Positions 10,895-25,924 are shown, counted from the stretch's first letter. The stretch: DNA of 64,000 bases from Homalodisca vitripennis (GCF_021130785.1 NW_025776794.1:1-64000), one strand, 5' to 3'. Program-made: numbers and translations. Notes: generated by a model not told the origin, from the letters alone.

Positions 10895-13800
10895 CTGAAC
10901 TTTCACAATTTATGATCAATTCTGTTTCAATGTTAATTTTCATTGCAACCTAATGCAAAATTTATTTATTATGTTTACATTCAATAATTTCATACTATGG
11001 AATAAAACTACAAATTACTATAGGAATGGATCTTACTCAACAATATGCACCCAAAACACGCATCTCCCCCACCATAGTACAGTTCCTTATAAACAGAAAT
11101 GCCACATTCGCAAAGGCAGATATAGTCAAGATGTTTAATATTGAGCGATAGTGAGTGGTATATGACTGTTTTTAGCCTTCTCTGAGCCCAAATCCCCCAT
11201 ATAAATTCTTATATTTTCCACCCCACACACATCCGTATCCTACACTATCTGAAATCCAAACTCTAACACAGATTGTAATTGTTCATTAGTAACTAACAAA
11301 GTACACATTAATAATAAACTAATAAATTGCCGCTTATATACGCATACACAACTCTATAGTTATAATCAGACAATAATACTCACTGTGGTAGTGTGAGTGT
11401 GGTTCGTCATGGTTGTGAACGCGGTGAAGCGCCATTAGGGAAAACATATCAACTGCGCTTGAATTAAATTAGGGTAACGTGCTAACTATGAACATTGTGG
11501 TACTCCTTGATATTACTTTCAGTGAAATGTTTTTAAGTCTCAAATTGAAAAAATGTATTTACTAACAGTCATATTAAATAATGCGAGTAATTACTAGAAA
11601 AAATTAGCTCCCCTTTGGTTTAATTTACTGGAAATTATTTATTTTAAATTTAATCTATATTTTAAAAACCATTATTGTTAGTATTGGTTATAAAGGTGCA
11701 TCTACTACATTCGTTCTGTAGTTTCGTGTCTGTACAAGAGTTAAATTAATGTACGTATTATGAATGATGATAATGTATTAATTAAATTTTATAATTAGAT
11801 CTCAAGAAACGTAAGAGTTTATTTATGGAAGAGATTAAAACACTAAATATCCACATCGGTTTGTAAATAGTCTTTATCATTTTACAATTATCACGAGTAA
11901 AATTTTTCAATATAAAGTTTTAATGAAGTCTATTTAAAGAGGAATTACCTTACAGCATAATAGCCTGATAACTATCAATGTATGTTTTTATATGATTGTT
12001 GTTACAATATATTTAGACATGGTGGTGACTACACATGTTTATTGGTTTACCTTTGATTTATTCCGTAGCAACGAATTATAAGTGGATGCCAATATGTTTA
12101 TAAATATGGTACCATAGGGGTTTAGTTTTAAGCAACATTTAGGTTAAGGTTTAAACTGTCATACGATTGATTATCTAGCGGCTCTATAAGTGAGAGTATA
12201 GAGATAAATGGTAAAGTCTTAAATGAAACGGTAAACAACCTTTTATAATATCTTAGACATAAGAACAGTCTTTTTGTTGTACGTTATTATAGTACATATA
12301 TTAAATTTATATGGAGCTAATACTTCGTAAATCAAAACAACTTTTCGGAAATACTTGATTTATTCCGAGATTAAAGTTCACTCAAAATTTGACAAAGTTT
12401 ACAAAATTTAGATTTGATTTTTCTTCAAAACTTCACACAATCGAACAAATCTAATTAAGAGTCTGATCAAAAATGAATTAAAATTAAAATGAAACTAAAA
12501 ACGTATACTTCTCCAAAATGGTTTAAATTCAGAAAATAAAATAAAAAGTTCTCTTCTCAAACTATTCAAAAAATCAATATAACACAAAACTTGATTACTA
12601 ACTTTACGACCAAAATTTAATTCACAATACTTCAAAAAATTGAATTAAATTCTCAGACTCTGTAAGATGGGAAACTTTAGAAATTTAATTACAACAGTAT
12701 AAAAATAAAAAGATATTAACTAAACGCTGGTACGGGACTTACTACTTTGAAAGATTACGGAGGCTGATAGGGATTTAATACGCACTGAAGAATAAAAATT
12801 AAATACTTGAATTCAATTTACACGCGATCAAAATAATTACTCTAGATCCTAAAACTATAGGATTAGAGGAAGAACACTGCTTCTCTACTCGACGTCTGCA
12901 CCTTCTCGTTCTGGCTTCAAGACTGCACATCCTTCTCCTCCACCCAACAGGTTCGGAACGTATCACCGTAGATAACACGATCAGCTGATTGAACCGGTCT
13001 CGAACCAACAAACAATATCCACGCACCGCGTCTAGTTAACAAGAGCCTACTTCCTACCCGCGATTCAGCATAAATAATTACCAACTAAGGTACATGATCT
13101 TGTTGTCATACAATTGTTTTAAAGTATTTTTTAAAATGACTGTTTCTCCATACTAAAACCTAGGAAGCAACAAGTAATAAAAATTTTATTTTGAAAGACT
13201 GCTTTGACTTACGAAGCGGCCTATCCCCTTTTCAACAGAAAAAAAGAAAAGTGTGACAGTTATAAGTTACATTCGTCTAGCTAAAACCTCGTATTTCTTA
13301 TATTTACTGCGAAAAAGTTTTCCTAAACAGTGCACGACAGCTATTCAAATATTTTTGCACACCTTTAGCACCAGGATAAAAATAAATTATTGCCAAATGA
13401 CATGTTATCCCATAGTTTGATATAGTTATTTTCATGCAAACGTTAAATTTCTATATACATTTGGCAAACACAAGAAAAAATATGCTTGCTAACTCTGAAC
13501 TGAGCGTTGAAGCTATTAATACTTATCAACATTCTCCAAATTACTTTTAAGTAAAATTATTTTTCCTTCAACGGATAATTTTCCTACAAGAAGACGTCCT
13601 AGCTACGGGCATGACCTTGTCCAGCACCATTTTCATAATTACACTTTAACAGCGTCATAAACGATTTCGTGGTCGACTACAAAAAATTTTGTCTATAAAA
13701 ATACATTACCTAAAAGAGTGTGACAAAAGTTTTATATGGAACTTCAGGACAGTTAAGGGATTTTTATATATTATGTAATAAATATAAAGCTTAATAATAT

Positions 13801-14420
13801 TTTAAAATATTCACATCGGAACCGAGAGGAATAATTCTTTGCACTTCTTAAACCTAACAATAACCTAAACCAATAACTATGGTAAACCTTAAAATGTGCA
13901 GCAAGCCAATAACTACTTACATCAGTTTTGTTATCAGACTCATGACAGTTTCAACGTCTCAAAACTATTGCATTAAGAATACAAGGTGTTATATGCACAG
14001 CTGTTAGTTAATAGTTACCACAGCAATATCATAGATACCATGATAGCTAAACTGAAATTAATCACTGGAAAATCCAAACTATTTAATTTCAAATGAAATA
14101 AAATTTGGAAATGCAATGTTATTTAAATTGAACCATAATATAAAAGGCAATCCCATCTTGATGATACAGGTGCCAACGAATTGCCTCTTGATTTTGAGAA
14201 GTTTTACATCAGACAATGAGGTGCAACTTCCTAAAACAAAACTGTAGACTAAGCGGCACAAGTTTGCAGAACACCTGATTGATGAGAACCATGGCGTCAT
14301 AAACACTAATGTCAATTTAAGAATACTATACAAAATAAAACATTGTATAAATTACTATGCAAATGAAAGAGGGTCCTATTTATTAATGAATTCCAACGAA
14401 ATTTACAATATATAAATTCG
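10895..14420. other. AT-rich DNA with no firm gene
   Basis: Mostly low-complexity AT-rich sequence. A GC-richer patch lies at about 12860-13060. Its minus strand is open for 75 codons (12799-13026) and would encode an arginine-rich peptide containing WRRRMCSLEARTRRCRRRVE. It has no recognisable motif, and the tail of the frame runs into AT-rich sequence. I treat it as chance or a transposon relic. Confidence 0.45.
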
Positions 14421-14985
<565 letters not shown>

Positions 14986-15005
14986 TATTTATATATATAT
15001 ATATA

Positions 15006-18000
15006 AATACACACGTATAGCTAACATACATATAGAGAGTCATGTTTTAAAACAGTGTATAACATATAATAGAACAAGCGTGAATCGGAAACTGGAAGTG
15101 GTAAAAACTACAGTTACTGCAATTCCAACTGGGGAAAAATTCTTTACTTACAACACATTTTACAACCCTCGGTTTAAGTTATTAAACATCTTTATTGCAT
15201 AATAAAATAGCTCCTACTCAACGAGGTAAAGATATTACGAGGTTGCTTGTGAGGCAAAACTAAGTTGCAAACTTGCATTTATACATGACTGTCACATTAG
15301 TGAGGTTGTTATTAACTTTTTATTCCGTTATTTGACAGCTGCTACTTTAAGACTTGTCATGACACTACTTTGCCTGTCAAGAAGCAGAAACTGGTAGCAG
15401 CAGAAACTACTATTCAGTTAAACAAAAGTTATTATTAATAAAACGTACAGCCCTCGGCTATCACTTACTAATATTACACATTTGATTCGCATGGTTATTA
15501 CTACTATAAAATAATGCTCTGAGGTTGTAGTACGTCTTATGCCTACGTTTAATCAGCTAACTATATACAGACATATGGCGACTTTCAGTCTCAATCTGTT
15601 TTTAAGACAGGGCGTCGATGGTAATTTAACTTTTGCACTTCATGGTCAGTTTTAAGTGTACCAAGATTTAAAAGAAATATGACCCAATAAAATAGTTTTT
15701 ATTTCGTATTTAACACTTTAAATGCCTACCTCCCATTTTAATTCCAAAACTAGTCCAATGGTTGAGGATAGAGTTTTGTAAAAAAATAATTTCTCTGTAC
15801 GTGTGTATAAAAATTGTTGTGTTATTAGACAGCGCAAATTTGTTTCAGTTCATTATCTTTATGTTTCAACTACTTTTAGAGATGATGTTGAAGGTCTAGG
15901 GAGCAGCATTAGCTTATTACATTATAACTGGACCTGGTATAGAGGTTTTAATGTGGAAGGAATAAGAATTTCCAACATCGGTGGGTCCTTTTAGGTGAAT
16001 TTACATATAGAAAAGGATATCAGCCAATAAACACAAACGATGCATCGTACCCAATGTACAAGAACTGTAATATAGGAAATACATAAAGATAAAATTTAAA
16101 GAATCATCTAGAAGTTATGTAGATTGAGAATGAAGTAATATTTCACGAAGATCATACTGCCAGTATAAGAGCGGCCTGGATGAAATATTGGGTACAATGA
16201 TCAGGTAGTAAATAGGGCACCTGATACTATGTAGAGGTTGTAATATCTACGATCTTTGTTGTTCACAGCTGGATATTATATAAACAAGAAGCCACTCCCC
16301 TTTTTAACCTTATGCTGCCCATCCTCACGTATAACGGGACAAAGGACAACAAAGATGGCAGAATAAATGCATTCTTCACAACATGAGAATGAGGTAACCT
16401 AGATATTGTATTTGTTAAAATGATTTTCACGTTTTTTCAATGAAAGGCATTATCATAATTATGTCAATAAGGATGAAGTGGAATTGAAACGATGGCAGCG
16501 GATATCGCTTTTTGTGGGAGTTATCAATATTAATGAGCTCTATACAGCAGGATTAGCCAGGCATGGGGGAAGCGATATAGGTTCAACTGGTGCCGCGGAT
16601 GGGCAAATATCGCATCCTTTCCGGTTACTGCAATAAAATTTTACACGCTTAGAGATAACTGCATAGTTTTATGTGAATGTACATTGTATGCGTATTAACT
16701 GTCCATTTTTTACTATAATTTATTGTATTTTCAGTGTATTTAGATGTGGTAATGAAGGACATGTGAGGTAGAAAAAATAGTCATAAAAGATAAAAAACAG
16801 ATTTCTTGTGTTTATAATATCTATAAAACAATAAATATCAGCATTCTTGTGGTGATAATAACATGAAAGATAGGCACCAGCATTCTAGTGATGAGATGAG
16901 ATAAATACCAACATTATAGTGATAATGTCGATTGGAAATAGTTGGAGAATTATTGTATGACGATGTCCGTGAGAGATAAATAAGGGCATTCTTTAGGTTT
17001 GAAAACACGGTAACAAGTCCATTATTACTTAGAAGGCTTTTGAAGTTAATATAATATATTATATTTTATGTATTTAATAATATAATATACATATAAATCA
17101 GTTGGCTTCCCTTTACTAACTTTATCTTGTGTGTATCCTCTGGAGACCAATCGTCGAAATAGACTGCAACAGTAAGACTTTATCATTGATTTTTCATTTG
17201 CAGATTTTTTTACATCTAATCCAGTTTTTGCTCCACCATAATATATCTCACTTCTTACACCACATAAGTACGAATTGCTATAAAACAATGTGAATTTAAA
17301 AATATTCTGATTATTAGAAACTTAAGTATAACAAATATTACATGAAACAAAATTGCATTTTTAAACTATAGTATTGTTGAAACAATTCTCTTCTCATTCA
17401 ACATAGAATATATCTAAAAAGGAGTTAGTAATTTGTACAGTTTGAATCTTCAGGTACAGCTAAGCCAATTCACATTGGACACGAACATTTCCCATATATT
17501 CAAATGTATGTAGCTAGGTTAATTTCATATCTCTTACATTTATTATATTACGAGTACAAATTTTAATATTATTTGTATTAATTTCTACGGATGGATAATT
17601 ACAAAGATATTTTGACAAATTATATCTTCAATTAATACTTTCAATAGGTATAATACTACATGTTAGGCAACTGAAACAAGACCTACAATAACCAACATCC
17701 AATTTTACACAAATGAAATGGAACATTTATTGTATATGCAATCCACATGCAGCTGACATCACAGATGATTTACTGTTCTATTATTACCTACCAGAGGACA
17801 TTTTGTGGAACATTAATCTTGTTATACTCTGCCACAATATTGACCAGGTTTATCTGTTCATATAATTGGTCTGTGATTTTAAACCCTGCTTTATAACTGT
17901 ACTGCTTACGGCTGGAAACATATTTCGTATTTATTGCACTTGATACATGTCACTTTATCGTATTAATTATACATTATTTGAAAAACATCATGTAAAAATG

Positions 18001-20495
18001 AATTCGCACACATAATAAGACCCTGGCATGAAATACATAACATTTATCGTTTCGAAAAATAATTTTAAAACATATGGGCTCTTGTAAAATACTCAAATTT
18101 TTAAAATAAGAGATTTTCTTCTTTTATTTTCGTTTGAAATTTGCGTTGTTACCATGATTCTGGTCAACGCCCAGGAAAGGAGAATTTTATTTTATTTTTC
18201 ATGCGTCATTTTCTATTGTTGATTGTTATATTTTTTTGAGATTATGTTAATTTTAAAGACCCAAGAGAGCCGCCTTAACATTCGTTATACGTATGTTTCT
18301 GTTCGCATACTCGTCCGTCTATAGACTTGTGGCCTAGGTACACGTATAATATTAGCAGATATGCACCTACATACTCACGCTATGCCCAAAACGTAATTTA
18401 CCACAAAATAAACATTCAATAACCGAAAATTGTCTCCAGAGTTTGTTACAGACTGCTTACTGAATGCCAAGAATAATGTAAAGTCAGTTCACCATGCTTA
18501 TTTAATTACTTTATTGCAAAAGTAAACCATTTCAAACTAATTAAAAACATCTGACTTATTGACGTTTCCTAATATTCTATATAGTTTCCTCTGAGATTAA
18601 CCTAATTTGTGACAAACATAAAACTTGTTATAGTGTCTAAATCTAAACCCAATTGTTAGTAAATAATTTTAAAAGTTAATTATACCCACATGAGTTCAGT
18701 CTGTTCTATTTTAATTATGTTCTTATTTATAAAATTATAATATATTTATACATTTATAAATTTTTTACATGTATTGTATGTTATTTGAAGTTTTTTTTAA
18801 ATCTTGTCAAGAAACCTACAACACTCTTTTTATCTCTTATAAATTGTTCCTAATTAGAGCAAGTTACCAATATTCAATTATCACTCTAAAATGTTCTTTG
18901 CACTGTATATTTGTTATTGGTTTATTAATATGAACTGGAAATAAATATTTATTTTAAATTAGAAAGAATATTAAGAAAAACATTAATTGTATGATTTGGA
19001 CGTATATTACATTGTTATAAAAATAAAGGCATTTACGAGTTTCTAACACTGAGTAATGAAATATTAAGGTCTATAAATTCCTCAAACCTATAAATTACTG
19101 TATTAGTACTAGAGTATCTCAAATAAATTTCACCTTTATGCTTGAAATAGTAAAGTTCACGACAAAGAGTAATTTAAAATATCATTCTTATGTACGAATT
19201 GATGAGGTCAGTTCCCAGTGGGTTCAGGGCAGAAGGCGACTCGTTATGGAAACCCAAGGGACGCAAGCCGTGAGCTGAACTTTGAGATTCTTACCCAAAT
19301 TATTCCCTTACTCTTGTGTGGATGAGTGTATCTTTTAGATTACTAGAAGTACTCAAAGTGACTTTCTTTGTATTAAACGAAGACGCAATAATCCTTCTCA
19401 TATGATACATATCCTATTGTGCTTAGGTAGTAATGTAATAATACGAGTAGAGTCAGTAAAAAGAATCATCACATATGCTTATTTCATGATATCAAAATAA
19501 CGGATTTTGTATTAAACTAGTGAAATCATCTAAAAGACTACCGTCTTACACTCTTGTCTGAATACACGGCATGGACATTCATGTACTTCAATACGAAGAA
19601 AACAGAATTGTTCCGAACATTTGTCATCATTTAGAGATGAATGGTATCATTAACGCTACGTTTCTTGATCGCCAATAGGATCTCTCCTTTGATTGATACC
19701 CTAACACATAAACCAATTTATGTTAAATAAAAAAATCATAGCAGAGCGCTGTGTAACACTTAAAAGTAAAATTTCAAAATAACCCGATTATGAGCCAATT
19801 CTATATAGAATATCTCTAAAACAAGCACGTAATAAAAACAAAAACTAATTATTAACACCTAAATTTGTAATACAGGTCACTATAGGTCTGCACTAAACGA
19901 TCAACCACTGAGAGCTGCCCAAATATCAATATTAAATGGCGATCTTAGGCAGAAAGAAGATTGCGGTGTATCCTGTTTCATACTCAATCATCCTATTGTA
20001 AATTACGAACTTTAAACAAATAACTTTAACACAATAGGTTTTATCATCTGTACGATGCCCAATTTTGGATCAGCATTTGAGGCTTTGTGTTTATCTATCA
20101 GAGGACAATATACTGGTCCGATCTCTAATCATTTACTAGTATACTATTAACACCTTATGTAAAAAGAATATTTACATCTCAATCGCTTAAATAAAACACA
20201 TATTAACTAAATAAAATAATTCCGTAGAAATTCATGAATATTTTATCCAGATAAAGGTATCATACCAACCATTCTAGCACAAAAACATTACGGTAAAGTA
20301 AAGCCGATATAGTAAAGGAAGAACAGACGGAAGAACAGATTGAAGAACGACTCCGGTGCTGACCGTTATCCTCGGTCACCAAACCTTCAATCCCTCACAG
20401 TAATATTACATGTTGATGGTGGCAAGATTTAACTCTACCTGCCTTAGGGACATCGGTGATGGCAACGCTCTTGCCATGCATGATAATAAAGAGCT
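15006..20495. other. AT-rich DNA with no gene seen
   Basis: No convincing coding region was found. A GC-richer patch at 16470-16640 has no long frame. Just downstream, the plus strand at about 16735-16770 reads FRCGNEGHVR before a stop. This resembles part of a retroviral-type CCHC zinc knuckle but lacks the first and last cysteines. An 80-codon minus-strand frame at 17046-17288 has no recognisable motif. Confidence 0.5.
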
Positions 20496-20514
20496 TATAC
20501 GCACGCGCGCGCTC

Positions 20515-20548
<34 letters not shown>
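20496..20548. repeat. adjacent alternating CG and GT tracts
   Basis: An alternating purine-pyrimidine stretch (ACGCACGCGCGCGC, ending at about 20512) lies only a few bases before a (GT)14 run at about 20519-20548. Both are classical Z-DNA-prone sequences. The CG part is unusual in so AT-rich a region. Confidence 0.85.
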
Positions 20549-20550
<2 letters not shown>

Positions 20551-20653
20551 AGTGAAATAAAATTATGCTATCGCCATTTATTCAAATTTAATTAAAATAA
20601 AAGTCATTTGACAGGTATTTGGTTTTCCGATCATATGATAGTTTGGTTATTTA

Positions 20654-20752
20654 AGGGCTCTGTGGTGTAATGGTAGCATGTTCACGCGGCAAGTCAGATA
20701 TTCGGGTTCGAGTCCCGGTGGAGCAAGTACTTTTTGTGATTCAATGTTTGCT
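20654..20752 (+). repeat. tRNA-derived SINE (clearest copy)
   Basis: The head looks like a tRNA. It has an A box TGGTGTAATGG at about 20662 and a B box GGGTTCGAGTCCC at about 20703-20715 forming a T-arm, and GGCTCT pairs largely with GGAGCA across the acceptor stem. The anticodon arm is poorly paired (TTCAC against GTCAG), so this is not a functional tRNA gene. A conserved tail, GTACTTTTTGTGATTCAATG, follows and then a (TA)n tract. The same tail occurs at 2031-2050, and a related tRNA-like head lies on the minus strand at 26728-26800. This is a short, Pol III-type retroposon without coding capacity. Confidence 0.75.
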
Positions 20753-20753
20753 G

Positions 20754-20758
<5 letters not shown>

Positions 20759-20810
<52 letters not shown>
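20759..20810. repeat. (TA)n microsatellite at the end of the SINE
   Basis: An uninterrupted TA run immediately downstream of the SINE tail. It may have grown from the element's simple 3' end. Confidence 0.9.
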
Positions 20811-20812
<2 letters not shown>

Positions 20813-22894
20813 CAAACTAAGTGTATAGAGTTTTGTTGACGATCCTTTTGGGTTTTCCTAAGTGTCAGCAAATATGTTTACATTTACATAGTCTTATGGA
20901 TAACTATGATGACAACGATGAAATCATCGAATAAACAGTTTCGTAGGCAGACTTAGCTCATCTATAAGACAGTTAAAATGTGATACTTAGTGATGGATTA
21001 GTTGGTCGTTCGTTACATTCTATAAGTTCCTTCGGTACTCCGTTTTATCAGTTTATTTTTGAATAACAACATATAGTTCAATATTGGTTCATTTCTATCA
21101 GTGGGATCTGACAGAATGTCAGTAAAGCATATATCTCAAGGTTATATATTTGGAGTAAAAATCTTGTAACTTCTTACCTACGAGCTATTATTTAGCTATT
21201 AGTAATGCTAGGCAAAATTTCTCCTATGTCTGTTTTTCCGACTGATATCTCAAGAACTGATTGAGCGTATGACTTTTGGATGATGGTATACTACTTTAAC
21301 GTTTATAATATGATTTTAAACTTTTTCGATTAGCCTAGTTTTCATTGTAATACAACAGACAAAGCAAATCGAAACTAAAAAATATGTCGTCAAGATTAGC
21401 AGTTGTTACATTTATTTCAGTATACTTTAATAATTTATAAAATTTTTAATGGCAAGTATATCAGTTCATACATAAGTAAAAGATTTCTGAGAACTGTGGG
21501 TCCCTGACCTTATTATTAAATAAAAACTCTAACTGACGTATAAAACAGTTGCATGCAAACTTATTGCCTTATCTAAAATGTATTAGAATAACAGAAAAGG
21601 TAGGTTTCATATTAATGTATTGCAACTTGTGCTAGTTCTAATAATTAGCAATTATTTTTTTGTCTCAACCCATTAAATAATTTAATTTTTATTTAATAAA
21701 TTGTGAACAGCTTAACTCGATGTAAGTGAACGTAAATTCTTTAATACATTACTTTTAATAAGAAATCTCGAGGAATAATTTAACCGTAACGTGATAATAA
21801 TACTTCAGTAAGGATATTGTGAAATAGTTTAAAAGTAAAACATACAAAATCAACGGTTAGCCTCACCTCTGTTTATGGTTAAGTAACTTTTAATAATATA
21901 AGCATGACGATATTGCATTATCTCTCTCCTAAAAAATAATATTACATTCAATAAAGGCCAGTCTTATTAAATCCAAAAGCTTACTTTTAGGGTATGGCTG
22001 AATTGTTTGCTTTCTAATATTACTTTCATGCTCACTGAAGGTCATTACTTAGTAATATTACTTAAAAAAATTATATAATCACCAATTGTTTGCGTAATGA
22101 AGGCTTTTATTATAGAGTTTCAGTTACTGATGACATGGAGAGAGGCTTTGATAACAAATTTGTCATAAATGCTAAAATAAATGTTTTATGTTCCAAAATA
22201 GTAATTCTAAATTCTTAGAAAAATTAAAAATTATAATAAAGGTAGATAATTAAATGTGTATATTGCTATTTCAGGTAAATACAAACTGTGACATAATTGA
22301 CCATACATTACAAATACAGACACTAAATGTCTTAATATAACAAAACATTTTTTGATGATGACGTATGCTTTGTTTAAAAACCGAATAATTTAGAACAATC
22401 ATTTTAAGAATATTAAAATGTTTTGTTAGCGCCAGAAATACGAGCGGAATCAGAGCAATAAAAAATTAAATTAACAGATACCAACAGGAATTATAGGAAG
22501 TTGTAGTATTCTTAAGCAATAGGTATTAGACCTGACCGCAAAATGCAGCCCCAAAAGCTCTGGTTGTCGTGTTACCAACGAGTTTTAGATCCGTACGAAG
22601 GCATCACACGCGACAAAAATACCATGAAGTTCCTTAAACAAAGTGTTCATTCAGGAGAAAAGTCACTGATGTGATCTAAAATCAATTGTATTTGTATCCA
22701 AATGGTTTTGTGTAACAGAATTACGTACATATTAAAACGACTAAACTGTGATTCTACTGACACAAAATTTGTATAAAAACGGTATAATTTATCACTTAAA
22801 AGCTGATCTCTAATTGGGTGTAGCCGAATAATTTGATATATTTATTAATTCCCGTTTCCAAACAATGTACTCGTGTAGATCTGAAAAATGTATA
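20811..22894. other. AT-rich DNA with no gene seen
   Basis: No open frame, repeat or splice-site arrangement worth annotating was found. Confidence 0.5.
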
Positions 22895-22934
22895 TGACGT
22901 CACGTCCCGCTGATTGGTTGTCACAATCACGTGA
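22895..22934. promoter_or_regulatory. compact CRE / CCAAT / E-box cluster
   Basis: Within 40 bases there is a full palindromic CRE, TGACGTCA (22895-22902), a GATTGG inverted CCAAT box (22912-22917) and the palindromic E-box TCACGTGA (22927-22934). These are known sites for CREB/ATF, NF-Y and bHLH-Zip (USF/MITF/TFE-type) factors. Such clustering is typical of promoters, but no gene can be followed from here on either strand. A 63-codon frame starting at 22888 overlaps the sites and looks incidental. Confidence 0.4.
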
Positions 22935-23934
22935 TACGTTCACACTCAATATGTGTCCTTGTTCTATTGAAGTGACACAAAATAATATTCTTTTTTACTT
23001 TTTGCAACCGGTAGAAAATATCAAAACTGTATTATGGACATATCATCTAAGTGTTTTAAGGCTTTTTATTCCAAAATAACATTTTAAAGGTGTTTTAAAG
23101 CTTGTTAAAATATACGAAGTATACTTAATATTGAGTTTAATTTGAGATCAAAGAATGTAGCAAATAAAATATCCTTTTCGGCTCAGGCAGAAAAGAGATA
23201 AATTTCACATGAGGCCGACATCTTTAAATGTTAGACTAAAGAAGAAATATTTGTTTAGATATTTAACTCGCACAACTTTTGTGCACAAAACAACCCTCTA
23301 TTTTGGTATGTTAATGTAATTATAATACTTTCATTCATTCTGTAACTCCATAATCTTGAAACATTGAAACTTTTTTTTTACTAAAACTTTTATAAGCATA
23401 TATATTTTGTGTGCCCACGTAAAATTAATTAAATTACAGTAATAAAATTTATTTCTGTAAACATGCTCAATTAAAATAGTTAAATCTCGTACTTTTGTGC
23501 CTAAGTGATCACCATCGTGAAACCTTAAAAGATATAAGTATGAATATGCAAGAATAAGGCTATTGTTATTTTTATTTGTATTGTGAAATACCCAATGTAA
23601 AGGTTTTGCCCGCATGTGAATGACCGCTATCTTGAAACGTGTTATTAGTTAAAGCTTGCTAACAATCTCTTACATGATATAGATAAATAGTTCCTCTGCA
23701 CCAAGTATTGCCATAATGGATTATTCTTGTTTATGTATTTGATTTTGTGTGTGGATCTCTTGGCACGAACATTCTGTATGGAATATCTTTTTACATTTAC
23801 TACTGAGAGTTTGATTGAAATATAGTTACTATTTTAATGTATGTTTGTTATTTTATGTTATGTTACCATTTGAATGTTATTTTTGTTATATAGATTTTAG
23901 TACGGTTCTGTTTTAAAATCCTTTTTTATTTAAC

Positions 23935-24305
23935 TTTTAAACTGTCGGTTATTATTTATTTATTTATTATTTAATTTATTTGTTATATGTTAAAATGTTT
24001 TATAGTTTTAAAAAGTAATTTAAATCATTTAGATAATTTTTTTGTTATTTTCAGACACTGCTTCAATAATGACCCTTTTTTCATAATGTTTAAATTTGCC
24101 AATATTTGATGCACAATTCTAATCTATTTTGTGTCATTTATTACTATGCATTATTTATTTACCTATTTAGTCATTTAATATAGGTTTATAAATATTTACA
24201 TGAATTTGTTTTAATTAAAGGACTAGGCTAATGAGCCGCATTATGATTATTACAATGTTTATATCAATTATACCTCATAAAAATATTTATATTTGAATTT
24301 GAATT
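23935..24305 (+). mobile_element. possible 3' end of a degraded LINE
   Basis: A T-rich, stop-riddled stretch with TTATTTATTTATTTATTATT at about 23954 ends in ATTTGAATTTGAATTC at about 24291-24306. Tandem TTTGAA-type tails are common at the 3' ends of insect non-LTR retrotransposons. No reverse transcriptase motif is visible upstream, so this is at most a heavily 5'-truncated copy. Confidence 0.25.
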
Positions 24306-25924
24306 CATGCTAAAGACTTCCACTTAGTGAAAGAACCCTACCACCAAGTGCTCCCTTAATTTCAGTTTGAATTCTGATTGGTTATGTGTGTACTTTAGGC
24401 ACTCAGGAATAATCTAAAAATACCTGGCGACATTAAGAGTTACACTTGAATCAAAAGCCGACTGCTGCGGTGTCTGTCGGAGGTTCACACGTGATCGGAT
24501 GTTTGCCCGTGTCCGCGTATCCATCAATAATTGATAATCTATACAATTTTGCAAACACAACAGTTTCGAAAATGTAAAGTGATAATAGTATTACGAGTTC
24601 AAGCCTAAGAATACATTTCTACAATATTTTAAAATTTGGTACGATACATTTCAAAAAGTCATCAAACTGTAACATTTCGCTCCATATAAGCCTTCCTTTC
24701 ATTTCATTAGAAGGCTGTAATGTTTTCCCATAGTGGAATTCTCACACCTTAGTCAGTCCACCTGCTCCGAGATCAATATTAAACTGACCATGCACCACTG
24801 TACGAGAAAGCATCGTAGTCTTGTTAAATTCTTTGTGGTGTTAAATTTTGTCTTGAGATTTGTGCAGTTCTTGGTTTAAAAAGAGTACAGCCATGCATAA
24901 GTACCTTGAGTAACCACATGAAGTACTTTAAGATGTGTAGTTTAAATAGAAAATGTATTCGATATTGTTATATAAAATGGTTACCGTAATTGATTATACT
25001 ATAGAAAGGTAAAATAATGTTATTTTATAATTTATTTTAAGGTAGCGTAAAATATTTTAAATATAAGTTATGGGAAGAAAACTCTGTTTCTACCACATTC
25101 AAGAAAGCCAGATTTTAACATTAAGTTCACACACACTTTTGCTTGTTTCTATGTATACTACCCATTCATAAAGCTGTATCTGGAAATTCATATGAAATAC
25201 AATTTTAAATCTATTGTTTCTGCGAGTTAGGAAAATCGTTTTTCTTTATCCTTTATAATATTTAGTTTAGTCCATACATGCATGTTTTTTTTACTGGAAA
25301 AAACCATATAATTTTTGTATTTAGTCTCTTATTTGAGCAAATACAGTGAAAGAAAGGATGAAGGAACCCTTTATTTGCCTCTTTTAAAATAAAATCATTT
25401 CAAATGTTCAAATAAGAACAGAAATGAATGACAATGTTCATTTCAGATCAAATAGAGTATTGCATAAAACAGTTTAAACCTTTGCATTCAGACTAATATG
25501 GCACAAACAGTACGAAGCAATCAGCTTAGCTGTCAATGACTGCAAACCTAATAGGCTTATTTCATTGAAGGGTTTTAACGGGTTTTAAAAGGTGTCAAAC
25601 GTCCAAAGTGTCATTAATTGCACAGTACAACCTAATTAACCGTCAAACGAAAATTATATTCATAATCGTTATAAATAATACGGAACTGCAATTAATTTTT
25701 ATTACTTGCCAGAAGTACCTACTATAATAAATATCATTCTCCAATTTTCCATTCTGATTCTAGGTTTCCAATTGGTTTCAAGGTTTCACATTGTCTTGGT
25801 CTACTTAGAGTTTGTTTGGTCATGTTAATTCAGATTTTTGTAAGACTACTTGCAAATTCTAAAACATTAATGCGGAAGTAGGCATATCCTTCGTATAAGT
25901 AGGTATAATTTTATTAAACATTTC

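Noticed and set aside
12799..13026. Arginine-rich 75-codon protein
   Set aside because: The Arg-rich part comes from a GC-richer patch read in one of several open frames. The ends run into AT-rich sequence and no family matches.
13900..14000. Telomeric (TTAGG)n repeats, searched for across the window
   Set aside because: Only isolated TTAGG words were found; no tandem run anywhere.
20654..20727. Functional tRNA gene
   Set aside because: The A and B boxes are good, but the anticodon stem does not pair and the first acceptor pair is a mismatch. The sequence is also followed by a tail shared with another copy, so it is a SINE rather than a tRNA gene.
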